Assembly (NCBI GenBank): GCA_029262695.1
Contig: JAJCYV010000027.1
Coordinates: forward strand, 64,811-128,810
From: Chloroflexota bacterium
Lineage (GTDB): Bacteria > Chloroflexota > Dehalococcoidia > SM23-28-2 > RBG-16-64-32
DNA: 64,000 nt
Direction: 5' to 3'
The notes beneath the pieces were generated by a model that had not been told where the DNA came from, did not search any database, and saw only the letters and a list, made by a program, of their open reading frames with translations. The position numbers and the translations under genes are program-made. Shown here in pieces: positions 18,850-28,851 of this stretch (positions are counted from its first letter, which is position 1; every line of letters begins with the position of its first letter).

Positions 18850-19176
18850 TTACCAGCGTTGGCTGGTCTGCTGCTGGGGCCGCTTGCTGAAGCAGTCGCT
18901 GCAGTAAACGGGCCTGTCGCCGGTGGGCAGGAAGGGGACTTCGGTGTCCTTGTTGCACTCGGCGCAGACGGCCGCGTGCATTTCGCGCTGGCCGCCGCCG
19001 TAGCCGCCGCCACCGCCGCCGTAGCTGCTGCCGCCGCTGCGGCGAGCGGCGCGGCAACTGGTGCAGCGCTTGGGGTCGGTGTAGCCCTTCTGGGCGTGGA
19101 ACGACTGGTCATCGGCGCTGAATACGAACGTTGTGTTGCATTCGACGCAGGTGAGGTTCTTGTCTTCGAAGCTCAT
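18850..19176 (-). CDS. Double zinc-ribbon small protein, paralogue B
   Basis: 108 residues, a close paralogue of the 18317 gene: opens SFEDKNLTCVECNTTFVFS, then CTSC, a longer Gly/Tyr linker (SSYGGGGGGYGGGQ), CAEC and CSDC, ending in a short Gln/Ser tail. All eight zinc Cys are kept. ATG 19176 has AAAGGAGA eight bases upstream; an open upstream extension to 19233 was rejected because it overlaps the conserved leader. Retention of two copies with matching leaders suggests shared regulation. Confidence 0.85.
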   Translation of the reverse strand: MSFEDKNLTCVECNTTFVFSADDQSFHAQKGYTDPKRCTSCRAARRSGGSSYGGGGGGYGGGQREMHAAVCAECNKDTEVPFLPTGDRPVYCSDCFSKRPQQQTSQRW

Positions 19177-19199
19177 GTGATGGTCTCCTTTCTTGGTTA

Positions 19200-19248
19200 T
19201 TGGCAAGGTCCGACCATCAGGAGCCGAGAGCACTGGGGTACCAGGTCA
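19200..19248 (-). promoter_or_regulatory. Conserved leader blocks, copy B
   Basis: On the minus strand: TGACCTGGT (19248-19240), CTCGGCTC (19228-19221) and the same 19-base core (19218-19200) as in front of paralogue A. Block spacing is 30 and 10 bases here against 28 and 9 in copy A. Confidence 0.65.
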
Positions 19249-19347
19249 AGGGGAAATGAGGGGTGCGAAACTATTACCTGAGGACAGTGTAGCACGTTTG
19301 TGCGACGGGGGGAGGGAGAAATGGGCGACGTTGGTGACCACATGACG

Positions 19348-19377
19348 TTGGGTGTTGGTTCGGTGACCCGCTACAAT
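19348..19377 (+). promoter_or_regulatory. Candidate promoter of the nuclease-NACHT gene
   Basis: TTGGGT (19348-19353), 18-base spacer, TACAAT (19372-19377). The predicted start lies about 15 bases before ATG 19400. Confidence 0.45.
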
Positions 19378-19399
19378 AGCCGCACGATTGGAGATGTCT

Positions 19400-21757
19400 A
19401 TGGCTTCATCAGATAGCGTAGATCTAACAACCGCCGCGAAGAGTATTCCGCTTGCCCAGAGGGCTGCTCTCTTGGGAGGCCTTCGCGAGACGGATCTGCA
19501 CACACATTTGAAGCGCCTGTTGGAGAAGAAGATCCCGAAAGCGCTGGTTGAGGTTACACACGGGGCAAAGGAGTACGGTAAGGACGTTGTTCTCGTTGAT
19601 TCTGACGGGCTTACTGAACGCGTCGCAGCGTTCGTAGTCAAATCGGGAAAACTCGGCGGCAAGTCCGCCGGCGTCGTGGACGAGATCTTGAGTCAAGTGA
19701 AGCAAGCGTTCACTCATCCAGCCAAGCTCAAATCATTTCTTCAACCCAAGAAGGTCACCCAAGTGTTCGTTGTGGTGGCCGGCACCGTTACCTCCAACGC
19801 GCGCAGGAGGATCGACGAAGAAGTGAAGGGACATGTACAGGCCATCTGGGACATCGCTTACCTTGCCAGCGAGTTCACCGAGCATTACCCGGAAGTCTTC
19901 TTCGAAGCCGCAACCCTTGACTTCCTGCAGAGGAGGATCACCGAGCTTGAAGCTCATCCCTTGTTTCTGAGACTCGCGGAGGACAAGACACTCTCTGAAT
20001 GGTTCGTTGACCCGTTCGTGAGTTCCGCGGAGGACCTAGAAGACCCCACTGGTGATCCTGTGCCACGAGCGACAAAGACGTACTCCTTCGTCAAGCTCAG
20101 GCAGATTCTGACTCGAAAGAGGCGAATCGTTCTAGTCGGTGAACCCGGCTCTGGAAAGTCGGCAATAGTTGCCAAATTGGCCATCGACATGATGAAAGAG
20201 TCTTTCCGGGTGACTACTGACCGGAAAGGCAAGAAGCTTGGAGTTCCGATACTCATCACCGCGAGGCAGATGCGAAACCATGACACGGTTGGCGATCTTC
20301 TTCGTGATCAGTTCGGCGAGACGAGCGTCGACGACTTTTCGGTTTCAGCGCTGTTGGTCGATGCCCTCGACGAAGTCCGGGCGGATGCGAGGTCTTTGGT
20401 CTTAGAACGCGCTCGTGAATTCGCTGATGAGCTTGACTGCAACCTCGTAGTAACGACCCGATGGACTGAGGCTATGCGGGAGCCTATTCGGGGCTTCCAC
20501 GAAGTACAACTTGCCGAGTTCAGAGTGAACCAAGCGCTCCGACTCTTTGAAAATCTGGTGAACGACGGTGCCCTGCTCAAGTCACTACGGGAAGGGCTTG
20601 ACCTGATACAGAACCAGTTGCACATGACACCCCTTACCCTCGTTCTACTCATTCAGGTCGTACGGGAGTTCAAGGAGATTCCGGCCTCGGTTACGGAGCT
20701 TTACGATCGATTCTTCGACTATGCGCTGGGAAGGCACGATCGGGAAAAAGGAATAGAGGGCCTCTTTGGCTATCAGATCAAGAGGAAGTTCCTCGGCGAA
20801 GTGGCTAGGAGGGCATTCTTCGAGGAGGATCGACTGACGATAGAAGCTGACCGTTTCGAGGAGATGGCACGAGAGTTCTCTGTCGAGCAGGGTCTGTCCG
20901 ATCCTGACCAGTTCTTTGAGGAAGTCGAGCGGTCAAACGTAGTGAAGCGTGTCGGCGACTATTGCGAGTTTGCACACAGATCGTTCTTGGACTACTTCGT
21001 TGCCAGTGACCTTCACCGGTCTAGTCCTGACACCACGGAATTGCTGCGAAGGCTGGTAGACCTGTACTTCAATCCTCGATGGACAGAGGTCACGTTCTTT
21101 TATGTTGGCATCAAGAGAGATGCAGATCCGGCCCTTCTGGAGGCCATATTCGATCGCCCGGACGGCAGCTTGCCGGTGAGTGTCATGAAGCTCCTCGCTG
21201 GCCGACTCTTGCAGGCCGGGTGGTTGGCGAAGTTGGAGGTGCGCGAGCGCGCCACAGAACGAGCTATCGAGATGGCGCCAACAACACGAGATGTCATGTT
21301 AGACGCGCTAAGCCGCGGAGCGGACAGGCCAGCAGACGTCCTCGGCGACGCTCTTCTGCTAATGATCGGGAAGATGTCGTTTGGGAGCACGATGCTGAAG
21401 CCATCAAACGACAGAGTGCTGGATCGACTGCTAGAGGACGCGACTGCGGACAATATTCTGCGCGCGCTCATGATTGTTGGCGGCCTGCGGGACAAAGTGG
21501 AAAAACAGGAACTCGCGGATGTGGTGGGTCGCATGCTCGACGCCATGCAACATGCGAAACTCGACGCGGCATCGGAGATGCGATTACTGGCGGTGCTGGG
21601 CGGGGTTGAGGACGGCAGCGAAAAGACACGCAAGTACGTCGAGCGGCGCCTCAAGCGACTGGTCGGACGAAACCAGGACTTGGCGAAGACGCTATTCCTT
21701 TCCAGTGGGGAAAAAAGGCGGAAGCGCCTGGGTGCGCGAAGGAAAGGCACAGAGTAG
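19400..21757 (+). CDS. Restriction-endonuclease-like domain fused to NACHT ATPase
   Basis: 785 residues. Residues 30-150 look like a PD-(D/E)xK nuclease fold of the Mrr type: E51, D62 in EYGKDVVLV and K81 in AAFVVKSGK, although the acidic/Gln residue usually two before the Lys is Val. The NACHT module follows: Walker A GEPGSGKS (247-254), Walker B LLVDALDE (318-325), TTRWTE sensor, TPLTLVLLIQ and the late motif FAHRSFLDYFVASDL. The C-terminal 250 residues are helical, repeat-like, without a named domain. This layout resembles STAND-type anti-phage proteins with a nuclease effector. It is a lone gene with GC and codon use lower than its neighbours, suggesting transfer. ATG 19400 has GGAG six bases upstream; TTG 19388 and ATG 19394 are alternatives. 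Confidence 0.85.
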   Translation: MASSDSVDLTTAAKSIPLAQRAALLGGLRETDLHTHLKRLLEKKIPKALVEVTHGAKEYGKDVVLVDSDGLTERVAAFVVKSGKLGGKSAGVVDEILSQVKQAFTHPAKLKSFLQPKKVTQVFVVVAGTVTSNARRRIDEEVKGHVQAIWDIAYLASEFTEHYPEVFFEAATLDFLQRRITELEAHPLFLRLAEDKTLSEWFVDPFVSSAEDLEDPTGDPVPRATKTYSFVKLRQILTRKRRIVLVGEPGSGKSAIVAKLAIDMMKESFRVTTDRKGKKLGVPILITARQMRNHDTVGDLLRDQFGETSVDDFSVSALLVDALDEVRADARSLVLERAREFADELDCNLVVTTRWTEAMREPIRGFHEVQLAEFRVNQALRLFENLVNDGALLKSLREGLDLIQNQLHMTPLTLVLLIQVVREFKEIPASVTELYDRFFDYALGRHDREKGIEGLFGYQIKRKFLGEVARRAFFEEDRLTIEADRFEEMAREFSVEQGLSDPDQFFEEVERSNVVKRVGDYCEFAHRSFLDYFVASDLHRSSPDTTELLRRLVDLYFNPRWTEVTFFYVGIKRDADPALLEAIFDRPDGSLPVSVMKLLAGRLLQAGWLAKLEVRERATERAIEMAPTTRDVMLDALSRGADRPADVLGDALLLMIGKMSFGSTMLKPSNDRVLDRLLEDATADNILRALMIVGGLRDKVEKQELADVVGRMLDAMQHAKLDAASEMRLLAVLGGVEDGSEKTRKYVERRLKRLVGRNQDLAKTLFLSSGEKRRKRLGARRKGTE

Positions 21758-21865
21758 AGCCGAGCGCTGCATAGCAGAAGCGATGAATTTGGGCACTCCC
21801 GGCTGAACCCTTCAGGCTAACGGAGCCAGTCTTCCCAATCGAAACCGGTAGCCCCGACGGCGTTG

Positions 21866-23599
<1,734 letters not shown>

Positions 23600-23623
23600 A
23601 GAGGAATGATATCAGGGGGTAGC

Positions 23624-23659
23624 GGTTAGTGGACAGTGGACAGTGGCTGTTCACTAACC
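23624..23659. repeat. Hairpin built on a heptamer repeat
   Basis: GGTTAGTGGACAG (23624-23636) pairs with CTGTTCACTAACC (23647-23659), 13 pairs with one G-U. The left arm and loop contain AGTGGAC twice plus a partial third copy, so this is also a heptamer locus. It lies between divergent guaA and tsaC. Confidence 0.7.
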
Positions 23660-23683
23660 ACTGATGACGGTAACCTCGTCAGC

Positions 23684-24343
23684 GTGGCCGAGATCATCCC
23701 GCAGTCGGACAGGCGCGCGCTGGAACTGGCTGTGAGCGCGCTCAAATCGGGTGAGCTTGTCGTGTACCCGACGGATACGGTGTACGGCCTGGGCGCATCG
23801 GCCGGGAACGAGGAGGCGGTGCGGCGGTTGTTCGCGGCGAAGGGACGTCCGCCGGACAAGGCGCTGCCGCTGCTGGTCGCCGACCCGATGATGGCGACGT
23901 GGGTGGCGGACGTTACGCCGGTGGCACACGATTTGATGTCGGCTCTGTGGCCGGGCGCGCTGACGATCGTGATGAGCCGGCTCGATTCGTATCACAGCGC
24001 GGCGCTGGCGGGCGGAGACACTGTGGCGCTGCGAGAACCCGATCATGACTTCGTTCGGAGCATGATCGCGGCTGTTGGTGAGCCCGTCGTGGGGACGAGC
24101 GCGAACCGGAGCGGTGGCCGGGCGCCGGTATCGGCGGCGGAAGCGGCGTTTCAGTTCGGGGAGATGGTGGCGCTGGCGGTTGACGGCGGCAGGGCGACTG
24201 GAGTGGAGAGCACGGTGATTGACATAACACGCGAGGGCGCGCCGACGATCGTGCGGGCGGGCGCGGTGACGCGCGAGCAGATTGAAGGGGCGCTGGGACG
24301 GGCGCTCGGCGGCGGTGAGGAACAGAAGGGGGCCGGAGAGTGA
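23684..24343 (+). CDS. tsaC: L-threonylcarbamoyladenylate synthase
   Basis: YrdC/Sua5-family enzyme making threonylcarbamoyl-AMP for the t6A modification of ANN-reading tRNAs. 219 residues; signature segments are LVVYPTDTVYGLGA, KGRPPDKALPLLV, WPGALTIVM and GEPVVGTSANRSGG. GTG 23684 opens at AEIIPQSDR, where relatives start; the frame continues upstream into the heptamer hairpin. The stop overlaps the following lipoprotein gene (GTGA). Confidence 0.92.
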   Translation: MAEIIPQSDRRALELAVSALKSGELVVYPTDTVYGLGASAGNEEAVRRLFAAKGRPPDKALPLLVADPMMATWVADVTPVAHDLMSALWPGALTIVMSRLDSYHSAALAGGDTVALREPDHDFVRSMIAAVGEPVVGTSANRSGGRAPVSAAEAAFQFGEMVALAVDGGRATGVESTVIDITREGAPTIVRAGAVTREQIEGALGRALGGGEEQKGAGE

Positions 24344-25575
24344 CCGGGTGGCGTTACGCGCTGGCGGGCGTGCTGCTGGCGGTCGTCGCGGCCTGCGGCG
24401 GCGGTGGCGAGGAGAGCGGCGAGGAGATCGTGGAGCGTGTGGCGGATGCGGTGGACGAGCCGGGGATGGTGTACCACGTTGTTGGTGACGACAACAGCGA
24501 GGTCTGGATTGACGTCGAGAACGAGAAGTTCCGGCGCCGAGAGGCGACTTCAGACGGTGAACTGACGAGCGTCGGCGATGGCTGGGACCGGTACACGTAC
24601 GACCCGTTCGAAAACCAGGTGTTCGTGCAGGACGCGAACCCGGAGGGGCCGATCCGGCCGCGGATCGACCACCCGATGGTGCTCTGGGTGGAGGCGCTGG
24701 GGGCGCTGGCGTTCGGGCAGGAGCTTGAGGTGATCGGCGATACGGTGGCGGACGGCCGGGCGGTCCTGGCTCTCAACGCGCGGACGCCGGTAACGCAAGG
24801 AGGCGAGCTTAGCGGCGCGACGCTGGTGGGCCGCGTGGAGCTGGACCCGGAGACGTACCTGCCGCTGGCGTTCGAGCTGAGCGAGGAGGCGCCGGCCGGG
24901 GCGACGCCATCGCAAGAGCGCGAGCGTATTCGCTATACGACGTCGGAGCTGATCCGTCGCGACGACATTCCGGAGGGCTTCTTCGACCAGGCGGTGGTTG
25001 ATGGCCAGGTCCTGACGACGGAGGAGAGCCTGCGGAAGCTGGGCGACCTGGGGCTGACTCCGTACTGGCTGGACGAGGTCTACGAGAGTCAGCTGGGGCG
25101 GCTGGAGTTGCCGCCCATAGACGCGGTGGTCGTGGATTCGACGACGAACATGGCGGAGCTGCACTACGCGCTGATCGTCGGCGCCGGCGGCGATGGGGCG
25201 CAGCCGCTGCTGGACGCTGTGGTCGTGAGGCTGGCGCGTGATCCGAATGGGTTCGTGCAGCCGATTATCCCGGAGTTCGCCGGCCCGCTGCCGGAGGATA
25301 CGAAGGACGTGGAAGTGCGCGGGGTCACAGGTACGTTGTTCACGAGTTTCCTGACGCCGTTTGACCTTGGCTGCGATACGGGAGAGTGCCCGCCGACGAA
25401 CGCCCGCCTCTATCGCCGACTGGTCTTCTTGATCGACGGTACAGCGGTGCAGCTTGAGTCGTTCGCGCGCGTGGCGGCGACGGGGGATGAGCTAAACGGC
25501 TACAACACCGAGTTTGGGCTGGTGGCGCTGGGCGAGACGATGATGGAAGTGTCGCTGGAAGAGGTGTCGCCGTGA
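24340..25575 (+). CDS. Predicted lipoprotein
   Basis: 411 residues with a short signal and lipobox VAAC (Cys19), then a Gly/Glu-rich spacer. The N-terminal half resembles LolA/LppX-type beta-sheet lipoproteins ([25 protein letters not shown]... ), the C-terminal half is unassigned. No catalytic motif is seen. It overlaps tsaC upstream and pgk downstream by four bases each, so it belongs to a tsaC-lipoprotein-pgk operon; the functional link is unclear. Confidence 0.75.
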   Translation: MTGWRYALAGVLLAVVAACGGGGEESGEEIVERVADAVDEPGMVYHVVGDDNSEVWIDVENEKFRRREATSDGELTSVGDGWDRYTYDPFENQVFVQDANPEGPIRPRIDHPMVLWVEALGALAFGQELEVIGDTVADGRAVLALNARTPVTQGGELSGATLVGRVELDPETYLPLAFELSEEAPAGATPSQERERIRYTTSELIRRDDIPEGFFDQAVVDGQVLTTEESLRKLGDLGLTPYWLDEVYESQLGRLELPPIDAVVVDSTTNMAELHYALIVGAGGDGAQPLLDAVVVRLARDPNGFVQPIIPEFAGPLPEDTKDVEVRGVTGTLFTSFLTPFDLGCDTGECPPTNARLYRRLVFLIDGTAVQLESFARVAATGDELNGYNTEFGLVALGETMMEVSLEEVSP

Positions 25576-26762
25576 GGAAGAAGACGCTGAGGGACGTTGA
25601 TGTGGCGGGCAAGCGTGTACTGGTGCGTGTCGACTACAACGTGCCGCTGGACGCGGCGTCCGGGCGGATCCTGGATGACAAGCGGATCAGGGCGACGCTG
25701 CCGACGCTGGACTACCTGCGGCTGGCGGGGGCGAAGGTGGTGCTGGTGTCGCACCTGGGACGGCCGAAGGGAGAGCGGGCCACGGGTCTGAGCCTGGGGC
25801 CGGTGGCGGAACGTCTTTCGGAGCTGATGGGTGAGCCTGTGCAGACGGCGGACGACTGCGTTGGCGCGGCGGTGCAGGAGGAGGCGGCCGCGCTTGCGGA
25901 AGGCGAGGTGCTGCTGCTGGAGAACGTGCGCTTTCACGCGGAGGAGGAGGCGAACGAGGCGGAGTTCGCGAAGGCGCTGGCCAGCCTCTGCGACGTCTAC
26001 GTGAACGACGCCTTCGGGACTGCCCACCGGGCGCACGCCTCGACGGAGGGCGTGGCGCGTCTGCGTCCGGCGGTGGCGGGCTTCCTGATGGAGAAGGAGA
26101 TCGATTTTCTGGGCCGGGCGGTGGAGGACCCGGAGCGGCCGTACGCGGCGATCATTGGTGGGGCGAAGGTCAGCAGCAAGATGGGTGTGCTGGAGGCGCT
26201 TCTCGAACGCGTGGACAAGCTGCTGATCGGCGGTGGAATGGCGAACACGTTCCTCAAGGGAGAGGGGTTCGACATCGCGGAATCGCTCGTGGAAGACGAT
26301 TACGTTGACGAGGCGAAGCGGATCGAGGAGAAGGCAGCCGAGCGGGGAGTGAAGCTCCTGCTGCCGGCGGACGTAATCGTCGCTGAGCGGTTTGAGGCGG
26401 ATTCGCCGGCGCGGCGCGTGTCGGTCAAGGACGTACCGGCCGGCTGGCGGATCATGGACGTTGGCGAGACGACGATCGACGTCTTTGCGCGGGCGCTGGC
26501 AGACTGCAAGACGGTGGTCTGGAACGGGCCGATGGGTGTGGCGGAGATGCCGTCGTTCGCGCACGGATCGCACCGGCTGGCGGGCGTGCTGGCGAAGCTT
26601 GAAGGGGCGACGACGATCATCGGCGGCGGCGAGACGGCCGCGGTGGTGGAGTCGCTGGGCCTGGCGGAGGAGTTTTCGCACGTGAGCACGGGTGGCGGGG
26701 CGTCGCTGGAGTTTCTGGAGGGGCGCGAGTTGCCCGGTGTGGCGGCTCTGCTGGACCGCTAG
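25572..26762 (+). CDS. pgk: Phosphoglycerate kinase
   Basis: Glycolytic/gluconeogenic ATP-forming step between 1,3-bisphosphoglycerate and 3-phosphoglycerate. 396 residues: [48 protein letters not shown] and the nucleotide loop [13 protein letters not shown] through [12 protein letters not shown] 25572 overlaps the lipoprotein stop. No gap gene is adjacent. Confidence 0.97.
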   Translation: MRKKTLRDVDVAGKRVLVRVDYNVPLDAASGRILDDKRIRATLPTLDYLRLAGAKVVLVSHLGRPKGERATGLSLGPVAERLSELMGEPVQTADDCVGAAVQEEAAALAEGEVLLLENVRFHAEEEANEAEFAKALASLCDVYVNDAFGTAHRAHASTEGVARLRPAVAGFLMEKEIDFLGRAVEDPERPYAAIIGGAKVSSKMGVLEALLERVDKLLIGGGMANTFLKGEGFDIAESLVEDDYVDEAKRIEEKAAERGVKLLLPADVIVAERFEADSPARRVSVKDVPAGWRIMDVGETTIDVFARALADCKTVVWNGPMGVAEMPSFAHGSHRLAGVLAKLEGATTIIGGGETAAVVESLGLAEEFSHVSTGGGASLEFLEGRELPGVAALLDR

Positions 26763-26791
26763 CTGCCGCGGGCGAAGTGGGGAATGGGGAG

Positions 26792-26823
26792 GCTGTCAAC
26801 GGATGGCCTTCGGCGGAACGGAT
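26792..26823. repeat. Dispersed 32-bp repeat, copy 2
   Basis: Matches 18682-18713 except at three positions; lies in the 89-bp gap after pgk. Confidence 0.6.
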
Positions 26824-26851
26824 AAGCGGATGCGGCCTCAGGGGCGTGACG

Positions 26852-28645
26852 TTACAGGTCGACCGGGTCGGGAACCGGGGCGCTCATCTCCGGCGTGTAG
26901 AACTTGTAGTCGTTCCTGCCCAGGTCCTTGACGCGGTACATCGCCGTATCGGCGTTCTTCAGGAGTACTTCGGGGTCATCACCGTCGTCGGGATAGACGG
27001 CGATGCCGATGCTGGCGGTGACGCGGAATTCGTGACCGTCCACGCTCCAGGGCTGCCTGGATATCTCCATGATCCTCGATGCGATGTCGACGATGTTATC
27101 CCTGCTCGTCAGGTTCGGCAGCACCAGCGTGAACTCGTCCCCTCCGGTGCGGGCAACGGTGTCGCCCTCGCGGACGAGGGTCGTCAGCCGCGCTGCGACG
27201 CGCCGTAGAAGCTGGTCTCCAACGCCGTGGCCGACCGTGTCGTTTACGACCTTGAACCGGTCGAGGTCAAGGAAGAGCACGGCGACCATCTGGCCGGCCC
27301 GGCGAGCGTTGGCAAGCGCCATGTTGAGGCGGTCTTCGAATAGCGTCCGGTTGGGCAGATCGGTCAGGGCGTCATGGTACGCCATGTGCTTGATGATCTC
27401 CTCTGCCCGCTTGCGTTCCGTCACGTCATGGGCCGTACCCTGCGTGCCGATCTGCCTGCCATCGCTATCCAGCAGCGGGATTGCATTAAACATGAGATGA
27501 ATATCGCTGCCGGACTTCGAGATGTGAGTCGTCTCGTAGCCGGTGACGGAGCCGGAAGCCATCAGTCTCCCGAACTCCTCCATATCGCGTTTGGCGGCTT
27601 CCGGGGTCATGAAATCACTGAATGGCTTGCCAAGCATCTCTACCAGCCTGTAGCCATGTGAGGTTTCCCAGGCCTTGTTCAGGAAGATGAACCGGCCTTC
27701 ATCGTCGCATCGCCAGATCAGGTCCTGCGACGTCTCGACGAGGTCGCGATGCAGCGCTTCGGACTCCCGCAGAGCCTCTTCGAGTTCCCGTCGCTTCGAC
27801 GCGTCCAGAAGCGACTCCGTCATGCTGTTGAGGGAACGGCTCAACTGGGCAAGCTCGTCCGGGCCGGATTCTGGTGATCGCGCCTTCAAATCTCCGCCTG
27901 CGACCGCGACGGCCGTGCCTTCAACCCTGGACAGAGGGCTGGTTATGGAGCGGGCTATTAGCGCCGACCCCACCAGGCCCAGTACGGCCCCCGCGCTGCC
28001 GGCGATGATCAGGACCCAGAAAGCAAGGGCGCCGGCCTGATCTGCCTCCGCGCGCAGTGCTGACGCTTCCGCGCGCTCGTTTTCAGCCGCTTCGTTGAGC
28101 TTGCTCTCAAACTCGCGGAACTTCGGCACGATCTCCTCGAAGGCCGCCGTTACTTCCTCTATGGCGCCCGCCTGCCGAAGCGCGATTATCCGGCCGGCGC
28201 CCTGGACCAGTGCTGTGCCCTCCACCAGGATCTCAGTGAATTCTGCGGCCTCCTCCTCGTCCCCTTGCTCCTTCTCCAGGGCGATCGCCTGGGCGAGGTC
28301 ATCAATGGCGGTAGTAGTGCCCTCCTCGATCAGAGGGAGCAGGATGTCGTCGTTTCCGGGGATTATCACTTCGTCCCCGACGATGACGTAGCGCTGGACC
28401 GCTGTTGCCGCGGACTCGGCGTTCGCCTGGGCGTCCAGAAGCAGGAACGTGGTATCGGTGTGCAACTGCAGTGCCGCAGTCGTCGAACGGTGCTCGTACA
28501 CCTGCCAGGCGGATCCGGCGGCGACGGCGACGAGGACGATGACCATGAGCCCGATGCCAGCCAGGATTCGGCCTCTGACAGAGGAGAGAATACGAGGCTT
28601 CGTCCACGACGTTCGTGGCTGAGCCTTCAGCAGCGGTGATGTCAT
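26852..28645 (-). CDS. Membrane-bound diguanylate cyclase with HAMP and PAS
   Basis: 597 residues, making cyclic di-GMP. Order: TM1 (about 26-47), a periplasmic helical sensor of about 160 residues, TM2 (about 210-233), HAMP, PAS (SQDLIWRCDDEGRFIFLNKAW through GTAHDVTERKR) and GGDEF. The active-site motif is GGDEF near residue 502, and the inhibitory site RxxD (REGD) is five residues before it, so product feedback is expected. No EAL domain. ATG 28645 is the first Met before the basic n-region; an ATG-free extension to 28675 was dropped. Ligand of the sensor is unknown. Confidence 0.92.
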   Translation of the reverse strand: MTSPLLKAQPRTSWTKPRILSSVRGRILAGIGLMVIVLVAVAAGSAWQVYEHRSTTAALQLHTDTTFLLLDAQANAESAATAVQRYVIVGDEVIIPGNDDILLPLIEEGTTTAIDDLAQAIALEKEQGDEEEAAEFTEILVEGTALVQGAGRIIALRQAGAIEEVTAAFEEIVPKFREFESKLNEAAENERAEASALRAEADQAGALAFWVLIIAGSAGAVLGLVGSALIARSITSPLSRVEGTAVAVAGGDLKARSPESGPDELAQLSRSLNSMTESLLDASKRRELEEALRESEALHRDLVETSQDLIWRCDDEGRFIFLNKAWETSHGYRLVEMLGKPFSDFMTPEAAKRDMEEFGRLMASGSVTGYETTHISKSGSDIHLMFNAIPLLDSDGRQIGTQGTAHDVTERKRAEEIIKHMAYHDALTDLPNRTLFEDRLNMALANARRAGQMVAVLFLDLDRFKVVNDTVGHGVGDQLLRRVAARLTTLVREGDTVARTGGDEFTLVLPNLTSRDNIVDIASRIMEISRQPWSVDGHEFRVTASIGIAVYPDDGDDPEVLLKNADTAMYRVKDLGRNDYKFYTPEMSAPVPDPVDL

Positions 28646-28835
28646 ATATAGATTGCCCCCGGCGCGCACAGGCACCTACAGGGCAAGATGCCGCAGAAAC
28701 GCAATCGTTACAGGGGTGGGGCCCAGATACGGCTGAGCACGGAATAATCAGTCCAGCACGCGGGCCAGGCGCGGTGGTTCCGTAGCTACGGCAACGAGAG
28801 AACGGGCGCAGTGCCGCAGAGTGCGGGCATTCTCG

Positions 28836-28841
28836 TACACT
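28836..28841 (+). promoter_or_regulatory. -10 element of mutS2
   Basis: TACACT ends 10 bases before ATG 28852; with no Shine-Dalgarno this fits a leaderless start. The -35 is not obvious. Confidence 0.4.
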
Positions 28842-28851
28842 GTTGGGCAGT

